This document shows positions 54,428 through 64,000 of a stretch of DNA of 64,000 nt, piece by piece (positions within the stretch are counted from its first letter, which is position 1; every line of letters begins with the position of its first letter). Origin of the DNA: Oegoconia quadripuncta. Taxonomy: Eukaryota; Arthropoda; Insecta; Lepidoptera; Autostichidae. Under the pieces are notes generated by a model. It was not told where the DNA came from and ran no database searches. It saw nothing but the letters and a program-made list of their open reading frames with translations. Position numbers and translations under genes: made by a program. The stretch lies in contig OX438743.1 of the NCBI GenBank assembly GCA_949316235.1, forward strand, positions 23,371,771 through 23,435,770, given 5' to 3'.

Positions 54428-54584
54428 AAATATTCGGCACAAAATTACCTGACAAAGTAAATGAAGCAAATGCCTAGAACATACTTAAGATTAAAGGGTA
54501 GGACTCAAAGCTGCTGATTTTCAGTCCGCCTCAAAAGAGTTATTAGTGCCACCAAAGAATGTTGAATTTATGTACATACTCGCT

Positions 54585-54720
54585 TTCCGCCCGCAGCTTC
54601 GCCTGCGTGGATAACTTTATCGCGGGAACTACTACACTTTATCGGGATAAAAATATCTCGCTCGTGGCTATCTCAGAACAAGAGTCTAGGTTTGTCTAAT
54701 GGGCAATTCCATGGGTTGTT
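54585..54720 (-). mobile_element. Helitron 3' part
   Basis: CTCGCTTTCCGCCCGCAGCT-TCGCCTGCGTGG, ACTTTATCGCGGGAACTACT and TTATCGGGATAAAAATATC, antisense to the Helitron 3' region; the 5' end is not found. Confidence 0.55.
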
Positions 54721-54879
54721 GTCACCCATAGAGTAGGCTCTGTAGCCCAGGAAAAGTACGGTTTAACGTCGGAAAAACGAATAACAATAATAGATTATTT
54801 TTTTTTGTTGGCCTTATCCTGTGATCAGTCGGTGACTATGAGCAGATCTGTTCTTAGGGCTTTGTCGGGAGAGTGCATA

Positions 54880-55160
54880 CGCCAATGGATATAGCTACTC
54901 GTATTTCCATTCATATAGGTTGTCCAGGATTATTCGTCTTTTAAGGCGTCTTAGGCTATCAGGTATAGTCAACTGGACTGCTAGCTTGTTGGGATGGTCT
55001 GTCAGCCGGGTTTTGTATGCTTTGGAGTAAGCTTTGATCTCCTCGCTCACAGTGTTAATTTCCAGGTAGTGGTGGATCTCCGTGTTCTTAATAAAGAACA
55101 CTTCATAAATCCTTGAATAGAATAAGAATAGAATAATCTTTATTTGCTAAAAATGTGGTA
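54880..55160 (-). pseudogene. Jockey-clade-like LINE C-terminus and 3' end
   Basis: A minus frame (55101-54895) reads F-F-I-K-N-T-E-I-H-H-Y-L-E-I-N-T-V-S-E-E-I, Y-K-T-R-L-T-D-H-P-N-K-L-A-V-Q-L and L-R-R-L-K-R-R-I-I-L-D. This fits the final segment of Jockey-type ORF2 proteins (IPTV-EEI...HPN-LA--L...RRLKR--PLD-L). The relation to the neighbouring 3' end at 55126 is uncertain. Confidence 0.65.
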
Positions 55161-55938
55161 CACAAGGCTGTTAATGAATTAATAAGGTAGTCGACTGTAT
55201 ATCATAATTAAGGGTTGCTTTGAGGAGAGGTATGGAAAATGGAACGGCTTACTAGAGTTGTTGCAGGCCGGCCGGCGGTTATCCACCAGCTTCCAATTGT
55301 TGGTTGAATCGAAGATTGTCGTATTGTAGGGCACCCTGTCGCACACAGTTCACATATAGTTTTAGCACGAGGATTTTATGGTGTTTTAATAAACTTATTG
55401 ATTGATAAAAACGGAGCACACACACGTTCGCTAGGCGTCTTGCTGGAGAGCGGTGGAGTGGGAGGGGGGGGGTAAAAACAGGATACACAGTAGGACGGAA
55501 GGATGGAATGACAACGAAAAGCGAGAAATTAAAATTTGCCTTATTGATGACTTTACTTAACAAGGTTGTTATAAAATAAAGCATCATACATTTTACCAGG
55601 AACTGGCATGCAGAATAGAATTGATAATAAAATAATAGATTTAAATACCCTAAACAATTACAATCATATAAAAAAATTCTAATAATAATCCATCAACTAC
55701 AATAATGCTAGGTAATTTGTGATAATAATAAAATGTCAGTTTATTTAGTAAGTATAATTAAACTAAAAATTTAGAAAAAAAAATTTGACATGAAACATTT
55801 AATAGTGTTGTAAATGTAGTAACAATTGCTAAAAATTAATTAAGCATTTGTAAAAAACGCAAGTACTAAACTTACTTAGTACTTGCGTACCACAACCTTA
55901 TGTACCACATTAGCAAATAAAGATTATTCTATAATTTA
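55126..55938. repeat. Inverted pair of similar retroelement ends
   Basis: AATAGAATAATCTTTATTTG-CTAAAAATGTGGTAC at 55128-55162 is the inverse of GTACCACATTAGCAAATAAA-GATTATTCTAT at 55902-55933. A perfect 12-bp stem (CGCAAGTACTAA, 55858-55869 with 55876-55887) lies just inside the right end. A short G run is at 55463-55471. Confidence 0.6.
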
Positions 55939-56439
55939 GTTACTTATATAACTAAATAAGCTAAAGATGAAAAATATGTTTCTTAAAAAAAAATGCTTTT
56001 GATGGGTATTTCTTTATATTCAAAACATTCAACTTATTGTTACAAAATATTAGTTCTCATTTTTATTTGTTAAGCAATGCAGCTCGACGACATTTGCAGC
56101 TAAAACACATGCATACCTAACTATAACATGTTTAGTTTTTTATCCATCAATAAGTTAGTTAACTTATAATATTAGAAGATTCGACGAGGCTCGTGGCTAT
56201 CTCAGAACAAGAGTCTTGGTTGTGTTTAGCAAAAGTCTACCTAATTAAATATTAGTTAGTATTTATCGTTATGAAGATACAAATTAAAAATAATGGTTTT
56301 CTGAAAAAATATAGACTAAGCGGTCGTTTTTTTTTTTAGGCTTAATTATTCAAAATTACATCTCCAATGCAATGCAATCTCTATAAGATTGCAATTATAG
56401 TCAGTTCTGAATTATGTACCGTATTCTTACAGGTTCTCA

Positions 56440-56650
56440 CAAATATAATAATAAATATTTCGTACACTTACACCAATCATTTACTCCCAAACTAAGCAAA
56501 GCTTGTGCTATGGATACTAGATAACGGATAAACATACATAAATATTTATATAAACATCCAAGACTCGGGAATAAATGTTCGTATTCATCATACAAACATT
56601 TACCTGTCGCGGGATTCGAACCCGCAACCGTTGGTTTCGCTGATAGGGTA
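56440..56650 (-). mobile_element. SINE-3, antisense, A-box end lost
   Basis: AATAAATATTTCGTACACTT, AAACTAAGCAAAGCTTGTGC, GTCGCGGGATTCGAACCCGC and AACCGTTGGTTTCGCTGATA, then a break. Confidence 0.72.
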
Positions 56651-56851
56651 GGTAGTAGGAAGGAATTGGAACTCTATAATCATTACAATTGAGAGTTGAA
56701 AGTCGGGTGTCCGCGGGCACCCTAAAGTCCGCCTAAAGGTTAATAGCAAATTTTGACATTCTGCCTACCTGTGACAAAATGCTGTAAATGTCACTGCTTA
56801 TTAGATCCTTCTCAGTGTACTACATCATATTATGTGTAATAAAACTTAGAT

Positions 56852-57118
56852 TTTTTTTTAAGCACAACAGGTTACACCTAGTGTTACATAAAGATGAGAC
56901 CGAAGCGTACTGACCTGGAAACCCATTTTATTTGGGGGACTGGCTATCTTATCTCTAACAACCGGTACACAACAATGCTGTTTGGCGGCAGATTTAGATA
57001 AGATGGTGGTAGCTAGCCAGGCGGACATTTAAAATACCTTACCACCAACCAAACAGAGTATTTAAAGATGGGGATCATACCCACGGCCTCCGATTCGTAA
57101 TCGCTATGTTGAGCCACA
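56852..57118 (-). mobile_element. SINE-1, antisense, diverged
   Basis: T run, AAGCACAACAGGTTACACCT, TTTGGGGGACTGGCTATCTT, ATTTAGATAAGATGGTGGTA, ATACCCACGGCCTCCGATTC and TGTTGAGCCACAACATGG, a decayed head. Confidence 0.68.
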
Positions 57119-57473
57119 ACATGGTCGCAACAGAGCAAGGCTGGAACCAGAGCGGAGTGCTTGTGGTGTGTCAATTGTCAGTGAGTACCAGTACTCCCTT
57201 TTCATAAGGCGTACCCCTTTTACAAAATCACACACACCATGTCTTCTTGCAATGTTCTATATGCAGTTAAATATATAATTTAAATAATCAGTTGTTATCA
57301 ACATCATTAATTGAAGGAGTAATTGAAGGTGCACAGTAAGATAACTATTTTATCTATTGTATGTTAACCTTTGCACACTTTTTTAGTCGGCTGTCGGCAT
57401 TTGGCACCGCAACAAGGAAGTTGGCTAAATTAAAGAAAAATTTAGATTCGGGCTAGGTATATATTGGGTCTTT

Positions 57474-57886
57474 ACTTATGAAATTGGAGTTTTTTTTCTT
57501 CATTGATCACATGTACCAATTCCTGCGATTTTCAAAGCTATATCCAAATTTGTTTTTTATTTGGAAAATGGAATATTATTTCAAGGTTTCACATGAAATA
57601 TTTTTTAATTTCTGGGCTAAATCAAATAATAAAAAAAATTTGAACAGAGCTCTTTTCATGTGCTTCCCATAATCATTTCTTAGATTCACTGAAACTTTTA
57701 TAAAGCGGTTACTTTTAAAAATTAACGCTGCCTATACTTAGCTTAATGTTATCCGATAATACACACAAAGTTTAGCTAAATTTGGATTTGCCGTTCCCAA
57801 AAATAAATCAAAAGTGTTTGTATGGAGAAAACAGTCTTAATGAAATTCTTCATACAAAACGCCAATTTCATAGCTAAGGATCCTAA
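57474..57886. mobile_element. Mariner-type MITE, complete (413 bp)
   Basis: TIRs TTGGGTCTTTACTTATGAAA and reverse-complement TTAGGATCCTTAGCTATGAA, flanked by TA (57472-57473, 57887-57888). Same interior as 11780-12207. Confidence 0.75.
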
Positions 57887-57889
57887 TAC

Positions 57890-59129
57890 ATACTTGCCAG
57901 GACAAGATTAGCTATAAAATAAATGTAACAATTACTTGCTCTGTTTATAATTACGAGTATTACTGGACCGGTAACCTTGTACGTCATCAAACGCCTATCT
58001 TGTGATTTGATCTATGTAAATCTGTGTATAGCAGAAAGTTATTATACTTTTCAAAATAAATTCACTTACACAAAACTGGCGCTACTAGTTTATTCAATTG
58101 TATGAAAACACAACACTTAATATACCTATATTAACAGTTCACGTCGCTACTAAATTGAGCAAACACAATGAATTACACCGCTATTTCCATAAGCCTTTGG
58201 AAAACATAAACACATACTCTCGTTCTGGGAAATCAGCGAGGGAATGAATGACGTACATAAATACGAAAAACCAAGACCGAGGGACAAAATTCCATGTTTT
58301 AACATAGTGACGTATTTCAGCTGTACAAATTTATCTTCGTTACTTTCAAAATAAAAACGAAACCTTAGGGAAGGTTGAAATAGCGATGAAGTTCTCCAAG
58401 CGAATGTGAAAATGTTATTTGTTCATTTGACGTTTTCGGATTGACGTTTATTGCGTTTCGTTTCACACAGTATTCCCCAGAGAGTAGAGTTTGTTTATTT
58501 TTTTTTTGTAATATGTAACAACTATAGCAACAACCATGAACTTTATACATTATTTTATTACTTCCTTATAAATAAAAACAGAATAACAGAACACAGCCAA
58601 TATTGATACCACTTATTTCCTAAATATTTATAACAGTTTTTTTTCACAATATTTCACAACCATTTCATAACATCGAATTTATTACCTGCCTGAGATGGAA
58701 CCTACAAATAACTAATTTATTCGTTTAAACAACTTATTCTCCCACTCTGCGGAAATCGTTCAACCTTATCGCATGTACAGACGGTTGCATGACACGATCA
58801 TAACACTGCCAGTGACAGTTGGCCGCGCGAGACGGCAGAGTCCAGTGTATCGATTCTGTAAGCTTGTTTCTAATGCCCATGGACTTTAGAGCTATGACAA
58901 TAAAGTCCATAATTGTTTGAGGACTCATCGCGAAATCCAATTTACACGTTTAAGCTTAGAGAATAACATAGCTGCTTATACTGGAATTGTTATGGTCATC
59001 GTGGTGTGTCACATGTACTGGCAGGTAATCATACAGCTTGTGTTCGAGTCCTGAGTACATAAATACAAGATTTGTCAAGGGTGTAGGGGGAAGGAACGTG
59101 TCTCGATAGACTCACGATACATTTCGGTA
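57890..59129. other. No gene recognised downstream of gene 2
   Basis: AT-rich, with frames of 60-68 codons (58365, 58734) that show no motif. No repeat family was recognised. Confidence 0.4.
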
Positions 59130-59440
59130 AGTTTACGATGGAATTGTATAATCATAATCCACCAGCGCACTTCCATAACTGTACTACAAGGCGTGGGGAT
59201 AGTTTCCACACGTATTCCGTTGACATACCGAACATTGGCACTAAACGGTTTGACTCTTCGTTCATACTGCGACCAGACAAGGCATGGAATTCCCTACCGG
59301 CATCAGTCTTTCCAAGGTCCTTGGGATCTTCTAGATCGTGACTAGGCATCTATTGAGATCATATACTTTATCTTCAACCACATCGTCACTTTCCAACAGA
59401 GAGAGATTGCACAAAACGCGAACCCATTCATTAAAAAAAA
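59130..59440 (+). pseudogene. LINE C-terminal tail with A-rich end
   Basis: A frame at 59138-59341 reads H-T-Y-S-V-D-I-P-N-I-G-T-K-R-F-D-S-S-F-I-L-R-P-D-K-A-W-N-S-L-P-A-S-V-F-P, the LINE C-terminal motif seen at 5006-5239. Then AACCACATCGTCACTTTCCA and ACGCGAACCCATTCATTAAA. Closest relative in the window: 39800-40107. Confidence 0.68.
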
Positions 59441-59594
59441 TGTGCATTATGTGCCAATAACATAACGCACAATGCTTTAAAAGGTACAAGGACCCATCCC
59501 CATTTACAATGACAACGTATCTCCCTTGTTTTTATAATTTGAGCCATTATTGCTGGCTTTTCGTTTGCCTTACGTCCTATAACTCTATGAGGGT

Positions 59595-61549
59595 CTACAC
59601 ATAATGTTCTTCTGCCTTGTTCAAGGGCCGCAACAATCTACCAGACTGCTGGAGCCGCCTTTCGTTCGCATCATTCATCATTTGTTTATGTCGGCTGTGA
59701 ACCACCACGATGCAGTACACTGATGCACCTGGAAACGAAAGATTTACTTGTACGAACATTTTTATTTCCCAGTCATATGTATTTAGAAAGAGTCGGTCAT
59801 TACGTCATCACATAGCGCCTCTATTCTGGAGCGCATCAGAACAGGGTTTTCACGCCACATACGCAATAGAGTAGCGTCGCGTGAGAGGTTCTGAATTATG
59901 TCTAGCTAAGCGAATGTTTGTACCCTATTTTCCCTGGGCTAGATTCAGTAGTTCTTTAACACCCCACGTAAAGCGGCTAGTTTAAGCTTTAAGCATTTGT
60001 TTGTCTGAGTGTCTGTCAGGGGCATTAACGTAGTGCCAGCGGTATTTCTGTTCGCAAAGTTCCTACGTTCGATGGAATTCGGGGGGTTTTGAGATACATC
60101 CATTAAAGCGTAAAGGAGGTGCAATACACTTACATGCTTTCGTTACATGAAAAAAGATGAAGACTGTCTCCATCTCCAGCATTTCGCCGAAGTCCTGTAA
60201 CATCAAGCTGATGCCCGTCAGGCACATGACGAAGTATAGGGCCGTCAAGATCCCTGTCACTATCGTCCATGGTAGAGTCAGGAACGCCATTTTCTAAGAT
60301 TTAACAGAAAGTTATGATTATGTCTTGAATAAAAGGGCTATAATATCTACTCTCTATATTTTCTGTCACTTTTGATTATATTGTTTGATACAAAATGTGA
60401 TCTTAATGTCCTGGAGATAGAAATTTAAAACTTGTAAAAAAGGTTTTTAGAAATCGTTGGTGCGGACACCAATTTCCACTACTTCTTTTCATTATTTTTT
60501 TTCTTTTTGACTATTAAATTTTTCTTAATAAAAAAGACTCGCTTATTTGCTTGTACCCAGGGACGTCTTAAACTAGGCACACAAGAGTTTGGGGCCCTTT
60601 TGGAAAGTAAAAAAGCGAATTATAATATAATACAGTATGATATACTATGTATTTGATTACCTATAATAAATATATAAATATATATATAAATAAATAATGA
60701 TATTAGAATGCTGCTGGTTTTTTGGTTACGATTACGATAACGGTTTCTTTCGGGATTTCTGTTGAGCAAAATCTTCTATTATATCCAAGTAAATTTTTTG
60801 ATGAATATCACTTTCTATGCACATAATTGACAAATTACTCAGTCGTTGTTTTTATTCTCTGAAGCTGCCAAAATTACCGCTCTCCACTACAATTGGTAAC
60901 AATTAGGCAAAGGCAGGAAGGCCCCGTGAGCCCTTATGGTGAAGACGGTACTGCTTGTACCAACACAGCATGTTAAACGTTTCAAAATTAAACAAACCTT
61001 TTTTGCTACTCACTTTATATGCGGCTACTACTAGAATTATAGAACTCAGCAGATGTATTATGCTGACGACGGCCGCTGTGATGTAGAGCACATACTTGTG
61101 AATCGAAACCATACCATTGTGGCCTAGTGGTGCCAGGGTCACCAGCAAACTGTATCCTGCTAGTTCTGTTAGTGCCCCAATCTGAAAACGAAACGATTTA
61201 TAGTAACGCCTTAAGAAATTTTATTGCACAAAGCAACAAAACGCACCTTTGCATAACATTTTCTGTCAGGCGCTAAATTATTTCAAATATTTTCTAATTT
61301 TGGCCTTGTAAATATGGAGCACAGAAAGCATTATTACAACGAATTATAGGCAATTATCTTTATCTAAGCAATTGTAAAAATTTATTCGTTTCTGAACTCC
61401 TGCCATTAGATTACAAAGTTTACAAACAACATAAATAGGTTCAGTTCATATGGTTCAGCTGTACTTACAATATATAAATAACCAATTATTAAAGTTCCAG
61501 TATGTAGATTTGTGCAAAAGCAACATGTCTTTACCATTGGCACACTCAT
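59595..61549 (-). CDS. Four-transmembrane protein with N-terminal CCFC motif (gene 2)
   Basis: Exons, in transcript order: 61549-61469 (27 codons from ATG), 61181-61014, 60293-60134 and 59728-59595 (TAG). GT/AG borders; phases 0, 0, 1; product 180 aa. It begins M-S-V-P-M-V-K-T-C-C-F-C-T-N-L-H-T-G-T-L-I-I-G-Y, as in many small insect tetraspan proteins. Four hydrophobic segments follow: about 19-47, 58-81, 90-115 and 125-148, with F-G-E-M-L-E-M-E between the last two. The cytosol-side C-tail is longer and more charged than in gene 1 (R-H-K-Q-M-M-N-D-A-N-E-R-R, then N-K-A-E-E-H-Y-V). Cellular role unknown. Introns are short (287, 720 and 405 bp) and free of recognised repeats, unlike gene 1. 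Exon 1 is 81 nt in both genes. Alternative splicing cannot be judged. Confidence 0.87.
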
Positions 61550-61599
61550 TGTCACTGTTTTAACACGAGTTACAAATCACAAATGGCAACACAGATTTC

Positions 61600-62935
61600 A
61601 GTTTTCAGCCACGATGTAAACCTATCAGGTTACTAATAAACAAAGGTACCAAATACATCTATATTCAGCGCTCTGACGTGCACACTTTGGGCACTGGGTA
61701 TAACGTGTATTACTTATCACTGTATCTGATAGGGTGTCCATGATTTTGCACAGATAACGAAGACGCGGGTATCGTTACACAACTATAAACTACATTACGC
61801 TGTAACTATGTTATCTACGATTTGGCACGGTCAAACAGTGAATCATATGAAAAAAGGGTTTTAGGAAACTATAGTATTCACGTGTTAATATAAAGTACTT
61901 ATCAAGGTCGATAATCAAGTATAGCTAACACATTCGGCGTATGTAGCATACTTTAGCTTGGATCGGAGTCCACTTGGTGCAGTTAACACAAACAAAAGCC
62001 GTTTTAAGCTGCAGAACTCGCGTCAATGCGAACGTTTGGATGCTAGTTGGATTGTTTGATATTGAATGTGTGTAACTAATTTGTAGTATTTATGGCCGAA
62101 AGAAGTCTGAAATTTTTTTATTTTTTTTTTTTACTTTTGACTTTTATATTTAGGTAATTTGTTTTTAATTTCATTATTTAGTAATTTAATCTAATTTTTT
62201 TAAATTTTAATAATTATTGCACGCCTTAAAGGCAAATCATGGTTGTTCATTATTTATAATAGTTTACATCTTTTCTCTGTAACCTATGATTAGGCAAATA
62301 AATGAATTATGATTATGATTGTTGCTCAATTACGACAGAACCGATTTGGTTGAAATTTAGTACACAAGTAGACAATGACCTAGAAGAAGACAGGACACTT
62401 GTTATCCCAGTAAAATGTTTCCTACGTAACTTACGAAGAGTACTCCGCGAAAATTCTACGCGAGCTATACTTCTAGCGGCAAGCTACCTTAACACCTTTA
62501 GTTTATAATAAATATGACAAATAAATTCAAAGTTTTCATTTGTGTTTCACTGAGATCGCTTTTTAACTGTCAGCCAATGGAAAACAATAGTCACACTCCC
62601 AGTATAAGCAAGTCTCGCTGTGTTCATATTTCCGGTAGCGTCACATGCCAAGCTTGCACTGGTAGATAAATAGTCGTCGTGCCGTCAATTGTACAATACA
62701 ATACAAAATACTCTCTATTGAAAGAAAGAAGGAAAAAAACTGTTTTCTCGCCACTTCGACACATATACAACAATTGTTAAGCAAATAAAGTAACAGAACA
62801 CTCAGATATGTGTCGCAGCAGCGGAAGGGAAACGACTCAGCTATATGCTGGGCTTATAAGAGCTCAGCGCTGGTTTACTGCCGCACCCAGAACAGACAAG
62901 TTACCGTCGCTATTGCACAACATACAATAATACTC
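61600..62935. other. Upstream region of gene 2; one Helitron-like scrap
   Basis: 62310-62515 resembles a decayed Helitron body (GTTGCTCAATTACGACAGAA-CCGATTTGGTTGAAATTTAG). The rest shows no recognised repeat; the promoter of gene 2 presumably lies near 61560-61800 but no clear TATA or initiator could be defended. Confidence 0.4.
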
Positions 62936-62939
62936 GTGT

Positions 62940-63233
62940 CCATCCGCGGCTTCGTATGCGTAGAATTTTTTAATGCGGAGTAATCAAAGTTATTCCTAGA
63001 CAACTATTTATTGGGATAAAAGTATCCTACATCTTCTTGCAGCCGGGCTAGCATGATCCGTAGTCTCTTTACAATTACACGATACAGTAGCCTACTGTCA
63101 CGTTCGTGTCGTTACAGATAGACTATGGGGCATGCTAGCTCCTACCAAATCTACAAAGTTTCAGCCAAATCTGTTCGGTCGCTCGTGATTGAATACAAAC
63201 AAACAAACTTTCGCTGTTGTAATACTAGTTGGA
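62940..63233 (-). mobile_element. Helitron, non-autonomous, antisense
   Basis: CATCCGCGGCTTCGTATGCG (antisense 3' hairpin), a body with TTATTGGGATAAAAGTATCC, CCAAATCTACAAAGTTTCAG-CCAAATCTG, and AACAAACTTTCGCTGTTGTA-ATACTAGTTGGA (antisense 5' end). Confidence 0.62.
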
Positions 63234-63304
63234 TTGATGGATAATGAAAATCCCGTTGTCACAGATTCTAAATATAACCATCCGTAACAATAACAACATT
63301 AAAT

Positions 63305-63385
63305 TCTGAGTTTTTTTTTTTTAATTAGAATGGGATCGCTCTTGACCTTAATCTGGACTAACGTCGAGATAAGGTCTACGATGGA
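63305..63385 (-). pseudogene. LINE 3' end, antisense, tail included
   Basis: T run, AATTAGAATGGGATCGCTCT and TTAATCTGGACTAACGTCGA-GATAAGGTC, the exact antisense of the 3' UTR at 5225-5304. Confidence 0.7.
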
Positions 63386-63552
63386 ACGAACGATGAGTGA
63401 ATAAAACTTATCATGTGCACGTTAATTGGAAAATAAACAACATTTCGGCCCTGGAGAGGTGTAACCTCGTCTAATAGCATTGTTATCATCACGGTGGTCA
63501 TGAGCAAAGGTAAGACTGCAATCCATGGTCAGCCGCTAAGGACATTGGGATC

Positions 63553-63842
63553 AATCAATCCCACTGCAGGGAAATAGGCCTTCTCTCGCATAATGAGGGA
63601 GTATGGCTGTTCTCCACCACGCTGGCTCAATGCGGTTTGGGGCCTTCACATGCCTTTGAATTTATATTTTCCAGGCATGCAGGTTTCCTCACGATGTTTT
63701 CCTTCACCGTTTTAAGAGCCAAATAAATGCATATAAATAATTAAATTAAATTTAAAAACTCATTGGTACATGGCCTGGCTGGGTATCGAACCCGGACCTC
63801 CCAAATTGGAAGATCGCGTCTTAACCCTGAGCTACCGATGTT
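63553..63842 (-). mobile_element. SINE-4, near full length, antisense
   Basis: CCCACTGCAGGGAAATAGGC, AATGAGGGAGTATGGC, TGCAGGTTTCCTCACGATGT, GGTATCGAACCCGGACCTCC (antisense B box) and TCTTAACCCTGAGCTACCGA (antisense A box). Confidence 0.78.
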
Positions 63843-64000
63843 AACGCTAACGGAGAGTATTATCTATCACAAATACCTGTATCAGCCGTTGCGCCGATTA
63901 CACAAGTAGGTACACACTGCATCATAAGAAATGATAATAACGGTGATGCTTCCGACACATTTCCACCATGACGATCCCTTCCTTCGATTTGGGGCTGCTT

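Noticed and set aside
61300..61440. LINE-like peptide (LLQRIIGNYLYLSNCKNLF) antisense to gene 2 in intron 1
   Set aside because: One short motif-poor segment with no 3' tail or other RT motif; not enough to call an insertion.
1..64000. CRISPR array, phage, operon or bacterial mobile system
   Set aside because: No evenly spaced repeats with unique spacers, no ribosome-binding-site-led gene strings; introns and SINEs show a eukaryotic nuclear genome.

Overview
This is a 64 kb stretch of AT-rich insect nuclear DNA, almost certainly from a moth or butterfly. It holds parts of spliced genes with consensus GT/AG introns. It is packed with the tRNA-derived SINEs, LINE 3' ends, Helitron fragments, mariner and Harbinger MITEs that I associate with Lepidoptera. 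No prokaryotic, organellar or viral gene content was seen.

Three host genes are supported. (1) The last three coding exons of a Vsx (visual system homeobox) gene lie on the + strand at 19629-21534. They contain the end of the CVC region, an OAR motif and a His-Ala-Pro repeat tail; the homeodomain exons must lie upstream of the window. (2) and (3) Two paralogous four-exon genes on the - strand, at 35655-40468 (171 aa) and 59595-61549 (180 aa), each encode a small protein with four membrane segments and an N-terminal CCxC motif. Exon 1 length (81 nt) and all intron phases are the same in both, so they are an old duplication. About 19 kb of transposon debris separates them.

Layout. 1-19.6 kb: LINE, RTE, SINE and Helitron remnants; a GC-rich retroposed insert full of stem-loops (10150-11579) that landed inside a SINE; a 62-bp satellite (12525-13010). 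19.6-25.3 kb: Vsx exons, then about 3.8 kb almost free of repeats. 25.3-35.6 kb: scattered SINEs, Helitrons and LINE ends with long unremarkable stretches. 35.6-40.5 kb: first four-TM gene, with introns full of repeats. 40.5-59.5 kb: dense nested repeats. 59.5-61.6 kb: second four-TM gene, compact, with no repeat recognised in its introns. 61.6-64 kb: Helitron, LINE and SINE pieces.

The most unusual object is the 1.43 kb GC-rich insert. It has a 29-nt poly(T) on one side, a 14-15 bp target-site duplication, and at least 14 consecutive stem-loops, one of them with a 24-bp stem. It was clearly inserted by LINE-type retroposition, but its family is not recognised. All family assignments come from reading the sequence, without database searches.
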